A stretch of DNA of 64,000 bases from Parabacteroides sp. PM6-13 (GCF_029892605.1 NZ_JARXWF010000012.1:1-64000); one strand, 5' to 3'. Numbered from the stretch's first letter, positions 9,076 to 17,596 are shown. Notes: a model not told the origin generated them from the letters alone. Program-made: numbers and translations.

Positions 9076-10128
9076 TTAGAATCTTACACCGCGCCTTCGA
9101 CATCTTTCCCGCATTTCTTTGAGAAAGGCCTTCTTAGTCTCTTCTGAGTCAAAATTTATCCTATAGCCCGCACAGGTAAAAACAGGTAGTGTATCATCAT
9201 ATTTGGGAATGTAAGAATCATAATCATATTTATTATCACAAAACACATACTTCTCATCAGACTCCAACAGTCGTTGAATAAGACTGAATTCAAAGTAGTC
9301 TCTTACACTGTTAGGCCCCATACCCTCACCGCATGACTTTATGAAACGCCTATTTGAAGTACTCAGATTTACAGATGTAAAGAAAGGACTCTTTACATAG
9401 ACAGGAGCAGCCCCACCACGATAGGGAGCATACGCTTCTTTATGACAAGAATTTGGTTGAAAATTACGTTTGATAACGGCTTCCAATCCATATTTCTTTA
9501 CTCCTCTACTATGTCGACCAATCATAAAATCATAAAACGCCTCGTTATCAAGCGTTCCATGGACAGTCAATTCATCCCAAAATTTCGTAAGATAATGTTT
9601 AAGAAAATAATCAACATAATGAGAAAATGAAAAGTAGTAATTATCTTTATTGGGACCACAAGCATTCACACCGCCTGTGGCGTAAAGGAAGTCACTCATT
9701 AATTGATCAGGAGTTGTATAGCGACGGAAATCATTCAGATAAGCGATAAGCGTAATGGTCTTTTCGAACACATAGTCTTTATAAACCGCATCGATTCCGG
9801 CATAGAAATTATGCTGCTGCAGTTTAGATTCCAGCAGTTTCACATCTAAAGTTCCGTTCGGGAAGCATTGATCAGCAAACGCGTTGATGCTTCTCACACT
9901 ACAATTGAATGCGACCTCATCTCCATCTGTACGAAGATGCTCTAAGTGCCCCCAAAGATCTTTTAAGGCTTCTCCGGGCGAAGTATATCGGTTTCGTTTG
10001 TTCAATTCGATAAGCATATCGACCAAGGTGCGCGTCTGACCATGCACCTTCGTTTGTAAATAGTTAGGAAGTTGAGGGACTTCTCCGCCTCTTATTAGCT
10101 TTAGTATCTGCAATATGTATTTTTTCAT
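9076..10128 (-). CDS. Uncharacterised protein, first gene of the radical SAM operon
   Basis: I do not recognise this 350-aa soluble protein. It is rich in aromatic and charged residues, contains conserved-looking stretches such as IGRHSRGVKKYGLEA and YRGGAAPVYVKSPFF, and carries scattered cysteines (for example in RRFIKSCGEGMGPNS and YVFCDNKYDYD). It starts MKKYILQILKLIRGG with no cleavable signal. The strong promoter at 10175-10206 drives it, with the two radical SAM genes following at 12 and 2 bases. It could be a substrate-binding partner, a scaffold or the target of the two enzymes. Confidence 0.7.
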   Translation of the reverse strand: MKKYILQILKLIRGGEVPQLPNYLQTKVHGQTRTLVDMLIELNKRNRYTSPGEALKDLWGHLEHLRTDGDEVAFNCSVRSINAFADQCFPNGTLDVKLLESKLQQHNFYAGIDAVYKDYVFEKTITLIAYLNDFRRYTTPDQLMSDFLYATGGVNACGPNKDNYYFSFSHYVDYFLKHYLTKFWDELTVHGTLDNEAFYDFMIGRHSRGVKKYGLEAVIKRNFQPNSCHKEAYAPYRGGAAPVYVKSPFFTSVNLSTSNRRFIKSCGEGMGPNSVRDYFEFSLIQRLLESDEKYVFCDNKYDYDSYIPKYDDTLPVFTCAGYRINFDSEETKKAFLKEMRERCRRRGVRF

Positions 10129-10174
10129 TTTTTAACGAAAGTATATTTAAACACTATATGATATTGACATGACA

Positions 10175-10206
10175 CAAACATAATGCGTACTTTTTATACT
10201 CCCAAA
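10175..10206 (-). promoter_or_regulatory. Promoter of the radical SAM operon
   Basis: On the minus strand TTTG (10206-10203) and TATGTTTG (10182-10175) are separated by exactly 20 bases, a full match to the Bacteroidetes vegetative promoter. Transcription would start near 10168, about 40 bases before the first gene of the operon. Confidence 0.7.
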
Positions 10207-10234
10207 TCTTACAACATGTTTTTACGCTGTATGG

Positions 10235-10261
10235 TGTCAACTTTTATAGTAAAAAGTGACA
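10235..10261. promoter_or_regulatory. Imperfect palindrome, candidate operator
   Basis: TGTCAACTTTT (10235-10245) and AAAAAGTGACA (10251-10261) form an 11-bp near-perfect inverted repeat around a 5-base spacer. It lies about 29 bases upstream of the -33 box of the radical SAM operon and could bind a dimeric regulator. Function is inferred from position only. Confidence 0.35.
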
Positions 10262-10298
10262 ACTAATTTCAGGATAAGTCAGTCAACGCCTACCGGAC

Positions 10299-10398
10299 TA
10301 TTTGCTGGCCGAGCATAGTCGGCCAATTGGCTGACCATGCTCGACCAACTGGCTGAGCATGGTCGACCAGTTGGCTCACCATGCTCAGCCAGCAAATA
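10299..10398. repeat. Palindromic array of four 22-base units
   Basis: Units begin at 10311, 10333, 10355 and 10377 with the alternating cores GAGCATAGTC, GACCATGCTC, GAGCATGGTC and CACCATGCTC, so neighbouring units are near reverse complements of each other, joined by CCAACTGGCT-like linkers. The whole block is closed by outer arms TATTTGCTGGC and GCCAGCAAATA. It lies between divergent genes. It can fold into nested hairpins and may be a member of an intergenic palindrome family or a bidirectional regulatory element. Confidence 0.75.
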
Positions 10399-10479
10399 AG
10401 CCTGCGTCTTTATTATAACAATCCCTTTAGGTAGAGATCACACAAAATCCTATCTTTACAAGAGTAAAAACAATCGATC

Positions 10480-11298
10480 ATGAAACACACAGATATACAT
10501 ATTGTTTTTGGACAATCGGCAAAAGGCATGTTTGTTCACAGCGAGAAATTCGACTTAGATTCCGTTCTTTTGATTTGCTTAGAGGATTGTTTGAATGTCG
10601 GTCCTATTTGTGATTTAGATTCTTTCGAAGAAGTGGAAACGAGAAAACATTGGCTGTCTAACATATTCGATACTCCGACACACATAAACGATGAGGATTC
10701 TCTACTGTTTATCAACAAAGATATCGAAACGATAAAATCACTTGTTGAGAATTACAAGAATGAAAAAATCTATTTATGGACAGGCGTTTCTCCTTTAGAA
10801 ATCATTCAGACCGCAAGATTATTATACCATTTAAAACCGGACTGCGACAACGTTTTCGTCTTTAATTTCCACAATTTCTCCATGAGAAATGCATTTGGGG
10901 AGGTTGTATATCCAAGCTGTTTGGGGGCTACGGATTTGTCACGAGTTGATGATTTGGATAAACATTTTTACCAATCAACAGAAGAGGAATTGTCCGGATA
11001 CAGAAAGATATGGGAAAAAGTAAAGTTTAGCAACTCCTTGTTGTGGATTTTAGACGAGAACAAACAGCTTATTGCGAAAGACGAGACTTATTTTGATTCA
11101 TTTCTGTTATCACATTGCACAGACGAATATCAAAAACCGGCTCGAGTTATTGGGCATACGTTATGTGATACTGATTTCAATGTAGGAGATGCCTATTTGG
11201 CATACAGAATGAAACAATTGGTTTTAACGGGAAAATTGCAAATACGCGGAGAATTGAAAGAAATGCGAGATTATGAGGTAAAACTCAATAAAGAATAG
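10480..11298 (+). CDS. DUF1835 domain protein
   Basis: The 272-aa protein begins with the DUF1835 signature HIVFGQSAKGMF and continues with LYLW-type elements (EKIYLWTGVSPLEIIQTARL). The C-terminal part from about residue 185 fits the DUF3658 partner domain found in the same family (RVIGHTLCDTDFNVGDAYLAYRMKQLVL). The biochemical role of these proteins is unknown. A -7 box TATCTTTA at 10452-10459 precedes it. It is divergent from the radical SAM operon across the palindromic array. Confidence 0.75.
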   Translation: MKHTDIHIVFGQSAKGMFVHSEKFDLDSVLLICLEDCLNVGPICDLDSFEEVETRKHWLSNIFDTPTHINDEDSLLFINKDIETIKSLVENYKNEKIYLWTGVSPLEIIQTARLLYHLKPDCDNVFVFNFHNFSMRNAFGEVVYPSCLGATDLSRVDDLDKHFYQSTEEELSGYRKIWEKVKFSNSLLWILDENKQLIAKDETYFDSFLLSHCTDEYQKPARVIGHTLCDTDFNVGDAYLAYRMKQLVLTGKLQIRGELKEMRDYEVKLNKE

Positions 11299-11301
11299 CT
11301 A

Positions 11302-11333
11302 TTTGGCAGAGAAGAATACTTTTCTTATATTTG
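11302..11333 (+). promoter_or_regulatory. Promoter of the methyltransferase-protease pair
   Basis: TTTG at 11302-11305 and TATATTTG at 11326-11333 are 20 bases apart, a full match to the Bacteroidetes consensus. It rules out the GTG at 11335 as start codon, since transcription would begin near 11340. Confidence 0.7.
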
Positions 11334-11364
11334 AGTGATTAAAAAAGCAAAAGTACCAGAGGTT

Positions 11365-12117
11365 ATGCCTCACCCTAAAAGACAGACAATAATGCAACAA
11401 CCACACGACAATTGGGGAACATATTACGACTTTGTTTACGAACAGACTTTTGGAAGTTTTTACAGTAACCTGACTTTAGAAACCCTGAACGTAATTAATC
11501 AAATTTTACCTAAAGGGACAATCCTTGACTTTGGAGCAGGAACGGGCAGGCTTTCGCTTCCTTTAGCAGAACAAGGTTATAAATTAATTGCGGTTGAAAA
11601 AAGTATTGGAATGACAAATAATTTCAAAGGGAAACTATACAGACAAAATTCTGAAATAGAAATTCACAACTGTTCAATTTCGGAATACAAGAATGGGAAA
11701 GCAGATTTGGCAATCGCACTTTTCACCGTTATAAGTTACTCAATCACAGAAGAAGAGCTTTCTAAAAACATAGAAAATATTTGCAAGCACATCAACACAA
11801 ACGGATATTTCTTTTTTGATTTGCCCAATACTGTTTTTTTTAACACGGGTCGATTGACGAATATTGAGACAAAAACTTTTAAAAGAATTGTAGAATTAAC
11901 AAGTAACAACGAAAACAACGTCTATACATACAGGGAACAATGTAGTGGTATTTTCAACGGACAAGAATTCAGCTACGAAGACAAGTTCAAAATAAGATAT
12001 TGGGAAGTTAACACGCTCGACAAACTACTAAAAGAAAATGGGCTGAATGACACCTTGATATCGTTCCCACAATTCAACTCAACAGGTTCAACATACAAAC
12101 TATACAAAAAACAATGA
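11365..12117 (+). CDS. Class I SAM-dependent methyltransferase
   Basis: The protein has the SAM-binding motif I ILDFGAGTGRLSLPLAEQGY, the acidic strand-2 end in LIAVEKS, and a motif IV-like region ADLAIALFTVISYS. The upstream promoter excludes the GTG at 11335; ATGs at 11365 and 11392 are both possible, giving 250 or 241 aa. It resembles small-molecule methyltransferases, with no specific substrate visible. It overlaps the next gene by four bases (ATGA), so translation is coupled. The pair is strikingly AT-rich compared with the region after 14.5 kb, suggesting transfer. Confidence 0.8.
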   Translation: MPHPKRQTIMQQPHDNWGTYYDFVYEQTFGSFYSNLTLETLNVINQILPKGTILDFGAGTGRLSLPLAEQGYKLIAVEKSIGMTNNFKGKLYRQNSEIEIHNCSISEYKNGKADLAIALFTVISYSITEEELSKNIENICKHINTNGYFFFDLPNTVFFNTGRLTNIETKTFKRIVELTSNNENNVYTYREQCSGIFNGQEFSYEDKFKIRYWEVNTLDKLLKENGLNDTLISFPQFNSTGSTYKLYKKQ

Positions 12118-12788
12118 AGCAATTTCAAATGCAGCTATTCAATGGACACCCGATTATAGATGACGGTGAGAATAGAATACTAATTGACACGGGAGCATCC
12201 TCTACTATTCACACTTCAAACAGTTTAACTTTTTGTTCAGAAAGCTTCAACTGTTTAACAAACTATATGGGTTTGAGTATTTCAAACATTTCTGATATGC
12301 TTGGAACAGAAATAACAACTTTGCTTGGAGTCGATGTGTTATCAAACTACAAAATCCTTTTAGACTATCAAAATCTAGCAATCGGGTTTAGCAAACAGGA
12401 AATTGAGATTAACGGAAGTCTATCCAGCATTTCAACTTTTATGGGAATACCAATTATTGAAATGACAATTGACAACCAACGTCTTAAATTCTTTTTGGAC
12501 ACAGGAGCGAAACTGTCATATTTATCGAACACCTTGACTAATAGCTATAAAAGTATTGGAACTGATGAAGACTTTTATCCAGGAGTAGGTAAATTTCAAA
12601 CTGAATGCTTTGAAATTCCAACAGTTTTTGGAGAAAAAGAATTCGTCGTGAAATATGGGAACTTACCGACACTACTGCAGAAGGCATTGATGCTGAATGG
12701 GACAGACGGTATTATCGGTTTTGACTTTTTCAATAATTTCAAGGTTGCTCTTGACCTTAGAAACAACAAACTGAAATATGCAAAATAG
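12114..12788 (+). CDS. Retropepsin-like aspartic protease with two DTGA motifs
   Basis: The 224-aa protein contains two copies of the aspartic protease active-site motif: ILIDTGAS at residues 22-29 (D25) and FFLDTGAK at 126-133 (D129). Each is followed by a strand and a turn region as in retropepsins, and the two halves are of similar length, ending with LLGVDVLSNYKILLDYQN and GIIGFDFFNNFKVALDLRN. It therefore looks like a single-chain pseudo-dimer. There is no signal peptide, so it should be cytoplasmic. Translation is coupled to the upstream methyltransferase. Confidence 0.75.
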   Translation: MKQFQMQLFNGHPIIDDGENRILIDTGASSTIHTSNSLTFCSESFNCLTNYMGLSISNISDMLGTEITTLLGVDVLSNYKILLDYQNLAIGFSKQEIEINGSLSSISTFMGIPIIEMTIDNQRLKFFLDTGAKLSYLSNTLTNSYKSIGTDEDFYPGVGKFQTECFEIPTVFGEKEFVVKYGNLPTLLQKALMLNGTDGIIGFDFFNNFKVALDLRNNKLKYAK

Positions 12789-12856
12789 ATACACATATTT
12801 GAGGGCATTCTGCACAAAAGTTTCAAAAGCATTCTCACATCTCATCAAGCAATCAC

Positions 12857-13192
12857 ATGAAAACAAAGAGAATTAAAATCGGAATACTATTAGGTATGGC
12901 TGCTGGGATTTTAGACGTAATCCCGATGATTGTACAAAATCTAACCTGGGACGCTAACCTTTCGGCATTTACGATGTGGGTGGTGGTTGGATTTTTAATC
13001 GCTACGATCGATTTACATATCAATCCGATAGCGAAAGGAATACTTATAGCTTTCTTAGCATTAATACCAAGTGCCATTCTGATTGGCTGGCAAGAACCTA
13101 TTTCATTAATCCCAATCACTATTATGACCATCCTTTTAGGCGGATTGCTTGGGTTTGCGATAGAAAAAATAATGAAGAAGAAGGGAGAATGA
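12857..13192 (+). CDS. Small membrane protein of unknown function
   Basis: The 111-aa protein consists of about three hydrophobic segments (residues 5-25, 35-55 and 65-105) containing GILLGMAAGILDVIPMIVQ, AKGILIAFLALIPSAILI and ITIMTILLGGLLGFAIEK. It begins at an ATG after TCACATC. No family is recognised. It follows the AT-rich protease gene after 68 bases and may be part of the same accessory unit. Confidence 0.6.
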   Translation: MKTKRIKIGILLGMAAGILDVIPMIVQNLTWDANLSAFTMWVVVGFLIATIDLHINPIAKGILIAFLALIPSAILIGWQEPISLIPITIMTILLGGLLGFAIEKIMKKKGE

Positions 13193-13385
13193 AGCACCGG
13201 CTTTGACTCTTCTAAATGTAAGATTATGGCAAAAAGAAAGAAAACTGCGTGCTTAGCCCTTTTTACTATATTGGAACACGCATTGAAATCAAACCATAAT
13301 GCTTCTGTCTCGGATTTCACATATATTGTGAGGAAATTATACCTTTGTGCCCACATATTTATGTATGCATTTTTAATTTTCAAAA

Positions 13386-14489
13386 ATGAAAAAAATATTA
13401 TTCATCATTTTAATTGCACTAACCGCCTCGTGCGAGTTGGTTGCTCAGGAGTATAAGAAGAATTGGGCGGAAGGGAGATTGACCTGGGAGGACTTTATTG
13501 AAAGAGAAAATAGCCAGGGCGTTTCTGATTTAAAGTATTTCCTTGCCTATCAAACGGGGAAGCAGAAGTTTGCCGACACGACCGTTGTAAGAAATATAGC
13601 GGAAGCCTATATCGACCGGGAATCCTCCTGGATAAATCCTGCATATAAGACCGAGCAGTACCTAAGATACAATCAGGTTATTTTCGATATTGTTGAGATC
13701 TACAAACGAAGGTTACAGCTCGAGTTAGACCAGGCCGCCTCTGTCTTCGATGCCGAAAGCAAACTGTACGCCACGTATGCCTATTGTACGAAAGAGATAG
13801 AGCAGTTCCAGGTAGAATCGGCTGATGGCTTTAACCTGGAGGCGATCGAATTTTGGGAACAAATCGTGTCGAATGAATTGAACCGGTATACCGAAAAGTC
13901 AATACCTGAATTCAAGAACAGAAGCTTTGGGTATGGCATGCATGCGGGTCTCGGAGCAGGAACCTTTAGTGGTTCCATTGCGGACCATTTCAGTCCTACT
14001 TTTAACTTTATGTTCGGCTTCGACTTCGCATACAAACGATCTATCTTCTATTTGAATGCGACATTAGCAAGGGGCAAAGTAACCGAAACATATACTTACA
14101 ACGATTACTGGGAGAAGAATCGGTCGGTAGGATTAGCCGTTATGGATATCTCTTATGGCTACGCGTTTATTGACAACAGTAAATTCAAATTGGCACCATT
14201 CGCTGGCTTTGGAATCACCGAATTATCGTCGGGGAATGATAAAGACAAAGACAAGAACCTCCGGATGGTCGATTATAATGTCATTTTTGGCTTAAACGCC
14301 GACTACAAACTGCGCAAAAGAATCAATCTTGCCTACGGTTCCTTCTCGGGCATCAAAGAGAAAGTAGAAACATCCATCCGGGCAAGGCTTTATGTGACGC
14401 GAGCTAATTTTGACCCAAACCTCAAGGGGTATTCCATCAACTTAACAGTAGGATTTTGCGGGTTTGGGAATATGATACGGTTTCAATAA
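13386..14489 (+). CDS. Exported protein with C-terminal beta-barrel-like domain
   Basis: The 367-aa protein starts with a signal peptide (MKKILFIILIALTASCELVAQ) with a likely cleavage after VAQ; a weak lipobox TASC is also present. The N-terminal half is helical and rich in charged residues. From about residue 175 the sequence alternates polar and hydrophobic residues with glycine-rich turns (GYGMHAGLGAGTFSGS, ISYGYAFIDNSKFKLAPFAG), ending with an aromatic residue near the terminus as in outer-membrane barrels. No specific family is recognised. A bidirectional terminator follows. Confidence 0.6.
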   Translation: MKKILFIILIALTASCELVAQEYKKNWAEGRLTWEDFIERENSQGVSDLKYFLAYQTGKQKFADTTVVRNIAEAYIDRESSWINPAYKTEQYLRYNQVIFDIVEIYKRRLQLELDQAASVFDAESKLYATYAYCTKEIEQFQVESADGFNLEAIEFWEQIVSNELNRYTEKSIPEFKNRSFGYGMHAGLGAGTFSGSIADHFSPTFNFMFGFDFAYKRSIFYLNATLARGKVTETYTYNDYWEKNRSVGLAVMDISYGYAFIDNSKFKLAPFAGFGITELSSGNDKDKDKNLRMVDYNVIFGLNADYKLRKRINLAYGSFSGIKEKVETSIRARLYVTRANFDPNLKGYSINLTVGFCGFGNMIRFQ

Positions 14490-14507
14490 GCCAACTTTAT
14501 AAGCAAC

Positions 14508-14545
14508 AAGAAGGCGTCCCCTTTGTCAGGAGACGCCTTCTTTAT
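14508..14545. terminator. Bidirectional terminator
   Basis: An 11-bp perfect stem (AAGAAGGCGTC at 14508-14518, GACGCCTTCTT at 14532-14542) lies between convergent genes at 14489 and 14566, with A-rich and T-rich flanks that suit termination in both directions. Confidence 0.75.
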
Positions 14546-14565
14546 ATATCCGTAACACGCGATGG

Positions 14566-14907
14566 TTACTTCTCGTTCTCTACGATCTTGATCATCAAAT
14601 GATTCTTTCCAATCTTATCGCCTACATTGACATTGATATCCGTTACAATACCGCTGACAGGCGCCACTACACGATTCAACATTTTCATCGCTTCATGGAT
14701 AAGGAGCAACTGACCGGCTTCTACCTTTTCGCCCACCTTCACCTTGATCTGAATGATCGTACCGGGAAGATTCGACAATACGTCGCCGGGCTCCGGCTTA
14801 TTCCACTGAGGGCGATTGCTGAATTTCTTCGTCAAGCGGGTCTTATAGGTACCTGCCATCACAGAGAAATCAACATACTTTTTATCTATCTTTTCCATTA
14901 CTTTCAA
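14566..14907 (-). CDS. Biotin carboxyl carrier protein of an acyl-CoA carboxylase/decarboxylase
   Basis: The 113-aa protein has a biotinyl domain with the site EAMKM (K75) flanked by PGTIIQIKVKVGEKV and SGIVTDINVNVGDKI, the two halves of the beta-barrel. The N-terminal 40 residues are a linker region. It sits 11 bases after the carboxyltransferase gene and would carry the carboxyl group for it. An internal ATG at residue 4 could also be the start. Whether it serves methylmalonyl-CoA decarboxylation or propionyl-CoA carboxylation cannot be decided here. Confidence 0.88.
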   Translation of the reverse strand: MKVMEKIDKKYVDFSVMAGTYKTRLTKKFSNRPQWNKPEPGDVLSNLPGTIIQIKVKVGEKVEAGQLLLIHEAMKMLNRVVAPVSGIVTDINVNVGDKIGKNHLMIKIVENEK

Positions 14908-14918
14908 TTAATAACACA

Positions 14919-16466
14919 TCAAAATGGAGGCAAGCCATGTTTTCTCTCCGGACGACACTCTTCTTTCAAAGCAGAAAGCTTCAACGCATGCAAGATCTGT
15001 GTGCGTGTCTCTTTCGGTTCGATCACCGTATCAACAAAGCCTTTTGAGGCAGCCACATACGGATTGGCAAACTTCTCGATGTATTCGTTTACCTTTTCCT
15101 GGCGCATAGCCTCCTGGTCTTCTGCTTCCATAATCTCTTTGCGGAAGATGATATTGGCTGCTCCGTCGGGACCCATTACGGCGATTTCAGCCGTTGGCCA
15201 GGCGAACATGAAGTCAGCACCCAGGTGGCGCGAGTTCATGGCGATATAACCACCTCCGTATGCTTTACGCAAAATAACCGTTACCTTAGGCACCGTCGCT
15301 TCGGAATAGGCATACAATACCTTCGCACCATGACGGATCACCCCGGCATGCTCCTGGTCGACACCCGGCAGATAACCCGGCATATCTTCCAACGTAACAA
15401 TAGGAATATTAAAGGAGTCACAGAAACGGATAAAGCGAGCCGCTTTGTCGGCGCTGTCGCAGTCCAATACACCGGCCAGCACCATCGGCTGGTTGGCCAC
15501 GAAACCAACGGTTTCTCCGCCCATACGTCCGAAACCAATCACGATATTGGCAGCCCAGAGCTCCTGAATTTCCAGGAAGTCGGAGTCATCCACAATGCAA
15601 CGGATCACATCACGCACATCGTAAGGTTGCTTCGGATCGGAAGGAACGATTTCTTCGATATTCAATTTGGTCTTAGGCTCTTTGGCTTTCACGGCAGGAG
15701 CCTTCTGCTGATTGTTCCAGGGGATAAACTTCAACAGGTTCTTCACCTGCTCGAAACATTCCTCTTCGTTCAAGGCATAGAAATGTGCATTCCCTGTAAT
15801 CTCCGCATGTACACGGGCACCACCCAGATCCTCCATCGAGATATCTTCGCCCAGAACCGTTTTGATTACGTTCGGGCCGGTGATAAACATTTTAGAAATG
15901 CCTTCCACCACAAACACGAAGTCGGTCAAGGCAGGCGAGTAAACAGCTCCACCGGCGCAAGGACCTAAGATAAGTGAAAGCTGCGGAATCACACCCGAAG
16001 CAATCGTGTTCCGGTAGAAGATCTCACCATATCCCGCCAAGGCACTTACGCCTTCCTGAATACGGGCACCTCCCGAGTCGTTGATACCAATCACCGGACA
16101 TTTCATCTTCAGCGCGATATCCATCACTTTCGTGATCTTACGAGCATGTTGAAGTCCCAAAGATCCTCCGGCAACAGTAAAGTCCTGTGCATAAATACAT
16201 ACCGGCGCACCCCCTATAGTTCCTGTACCTGTTACCACACCGTCGGCTGCGAACTCCTTTTTGTCCATACCGAAGTCGCGGCCATCGTGTTTAACAAACA
16301 TATCGGTTTCATGAAACGAATTCTTATCCAGAATAGCCTGGATCCGTTCGCGGGCTGTTAATTTGCCCATGGCTACTTGTTTTTCGATCGCGGCTTCGCC
16401 ACCACCTTTTTCCACTATAGCCTTCTTCTCACGCAGTGTAAGAATGCTTTTCGTTAAATCTGCCAT
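14919..16466 (-). CDS. mmdA: Acyl-CoA carboxyltransferase subunit (methylmalonyl-CoA decarboxylase alpha or propionyl-CoA carboxylase beta)
   Basis: The 515-aa length and sequence fit the MmdA/PccB carboxyltransferase family: DFTVAGGSLGLQHARKITKV, INDSGGARIQEGVSALAGYG, LGPCAGGAVYSPALTDF in the N-terminal crotonase-like half, and DMPGYLPGVDQEHAGVIRHG and GGGYIAMNSRHLGADF in the C-terminal half. In Bacteroidales this enzyme acts in the succinate-propionate pathway on (S)-methylmalonyl-CoA and propionyl-CoA. The biotin carrier follows. No sodium-pump membrane subunit or biotin carboxylase gene lies nearby. The symbol is a best guess. Confidence 0.9.
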   Translation of the reverse strand: MADLTKSILTLREKKAIVEKGGGEAAIEKQVAMGKLTARERIQAILDKNSFHETDMFVKHDGRDFGMDKKEFAADGVVTGTGTIGGAPVCIYAQDFTVAGGSLGLQHARKITKVMDIALKMKCPVIGINDSGGARIQEGVSALAGYGEIFYRNTIASGVIPQLSLILGPCAGGAVYSPALTDFVFVVEGISKMFITGPNVIKTVLGEDISMEDLGGARVHAEITGNAHFYALNEEECFEQVKNLLKFIPWNNQQKAPAVKAKEPKTKLNIEEIVPSDPKQPYDVRDVIRCIVDDSDFLEIQELWAANIVIGFGRMGGETVGFVANQPMVLAGVLDCDSADKAARFIRFCDSFNIPIVTLEDMPGYLPGVDQEHAGVIRHGAKVLYAYSEATVPKVTVILRKAYGGGYIAMNSRHLGADFMFAWPTAEIAVMGPDGAANIIFRKEIMEAEDQEAMRQEKVNEYIEKFANPYVAASKGFVDTVIEPKETRTQILHALKLSALKEECRPERKHGLPPF

Positions 16467-16484
16467 ACTGTTTTGTATTTGTTT

Positions 16485-17042
16485 TTACTTACCAACAGCC
16501 TTCGTACGATACGACGCACGGGCTGTCCCTTTTACTATACCATTTAGTTTTCCTTTATTCATCTGACGACGTATGCCCGAGATATTATCGATAAACACAT
16601 GACCTCCCAGGTGTTCGTATTCATGCTGCACCACACGCGCAGCAAAACCTACGATCTCCTCGTCATGCTCCTGCCAGTTCTCATCGAAATAGCGCACACG
16701 TATCACTTTTGCCCGGGATACCTTCTCGTGGATACCGGGAAAGCTGAGACACCCCTCCTCCAATACGATCTCATCGTCGCTCTCTTCATAGATATCGGGG
16801 TTGATCATTACTTTCTTAAAATCTTTGCATTCGGGGCAGTCATCGCTTACCACATCCGCATCGATCACAAACAGTCGAAGAGACAAGCCAATCTGCGGAG
16901 CGGCTAAACCTACTCCATCCGCGTTGTACATAGTCTCAAACATATTCTCAACTAACTCTTTCAAATTGGGATAATCACGGGAAACATCTTCTGCTTCCTC
17001 GCGCAAAACCGGTTGCCCGTACAAATAGATAGGTAATATCAT
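16485..17042 (-). CDS. def: Peptide deformylase
   Basis: The 185-aa enzyme removes the formyl group from the initiator methionine of new proteins. All three metal-site motifs are visible: [20 protein letters not shown] with the cysteine ligand, and QHEYEH, an HExxH where the more usual HExDH has become HEYEH. The length is normal. It lies 14 bases after ruvX and 18 bases before the carboxyltransferase gene, so the four genes are likely co-transcribed. Confidence 0.95.
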   Translation of the reverse strand: MILPIYLYGQPVLREEAEDVSRDYPNLKELVENMFETMYNADGVGLAAPQIGLSLRLFVIDADVVSDDCPECKDFKKVMINPDIYEESDDEIVLEEGCLSFPGIHEKVSRAKVIRVRYFDENWQEHDEEIVGFAARVVQHEYEHLGGHVFIDNISGIRRQMNKGKLNGIVKGTARASYRTKAVGK

Positions 17043-17056
17043 TGTTCTGTTTTGTT

Positions 17057-17470
17057 TTACTTTCTACTCTCCATATAAGCCTGAAGGATAATAACAGCAC
17101 TAATCTCATCGACCAATGCTTTATCCTGACGCTTTTTTTTCTTTAGCCCGCCATCGCGCATGCTTTGCTGAGCCATGACCGAAGTAAACCGTTCATCGTA
17201 ATAAACGACCGGGATATCCGGCATCCTGCGTTGTAGATGGGTCACAAACGCTTTCACATATTTCATATTCTCGGATTCCTCGCCCGACATCTGCAGAGGA
17301 TATCCCACCACGAAAAGATCGACAGGCTCGCGCGCTACATAGTTACAGAGCCAATCGGCCAGTTCACCACTTGGAACGGTAGCCAAACCATTTGCAACCA
17401 ATTGGAGCGTATCCGTAGCAGCCAATCCGGTGCGTTTCCTTCCATAGTCAATCGCTACAATCCTTCCCAT
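17057..17470 (-). CDS. ruvX: RuvX/YqgF Holliday junction resolvase-like protein
   Basis: I place the start at 17470 ([20 protein letters not shown]), where the RNase H-like fold begins; a longer frame adds 16 hydrophobic residues that do not belong to the family. The 137-aa protein shows the first catalytic Asp in AIDYG and the later [14 protein letters not shown] motif. RuvX proteins act in pre-16S rRNA end processing and may resolve junctions. A -7 box TATCTTTG at 17477-17484 lies so close that the mRNA may be nearly leaderless. Confidence 0.9.
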   Translation of the reverse strand: MGRIVAIDYGRKRTGLAATDTLQLVANGLATVPSGELADWLCNYVAREPVDLFVVGYPLQMSGEESENMKYVKAFVTHLQRRMPDIPVVYYDERFTSVMAQQSMRDGGLKKKKRQDKALVDEISAVIILQAYMESRK

Positions 17471-17596
17471 CGCCTGCAAAGATAAAACAAAAAGATTAAA
17501 TATTACACATATTCGCAAAATGTGTGCAATCCCTTTGCTGGTTCATGTAAAGTATATGGAATGTAAATGAGGGCATTTGCCGGAAGGATAGTGGCA

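Noticed and set aside
10125-10181. 18-codon leader peptide before the 350-aa gene, overlapping its start
   Set aside because: Its ATG lies inside the -7 box of the promoter at 10175-10206, so it would not be transcribed as a coding sequence.
10299-10398. CRISPR-like array
   Set aside because: Units are contiguous with no unique spacers and alternate in orientation; no cas genes are nearby.
11335-11364. GTG start of the methyltransferase
   Set aside because: The -7 box of its promoter ends at 11333, so transcription begins after this codon.
13226-13456. 76-codon open frame before the barrel-like gene
   Set aside because: It overlaps the real gene in another frame and has no recognisable signal or family.
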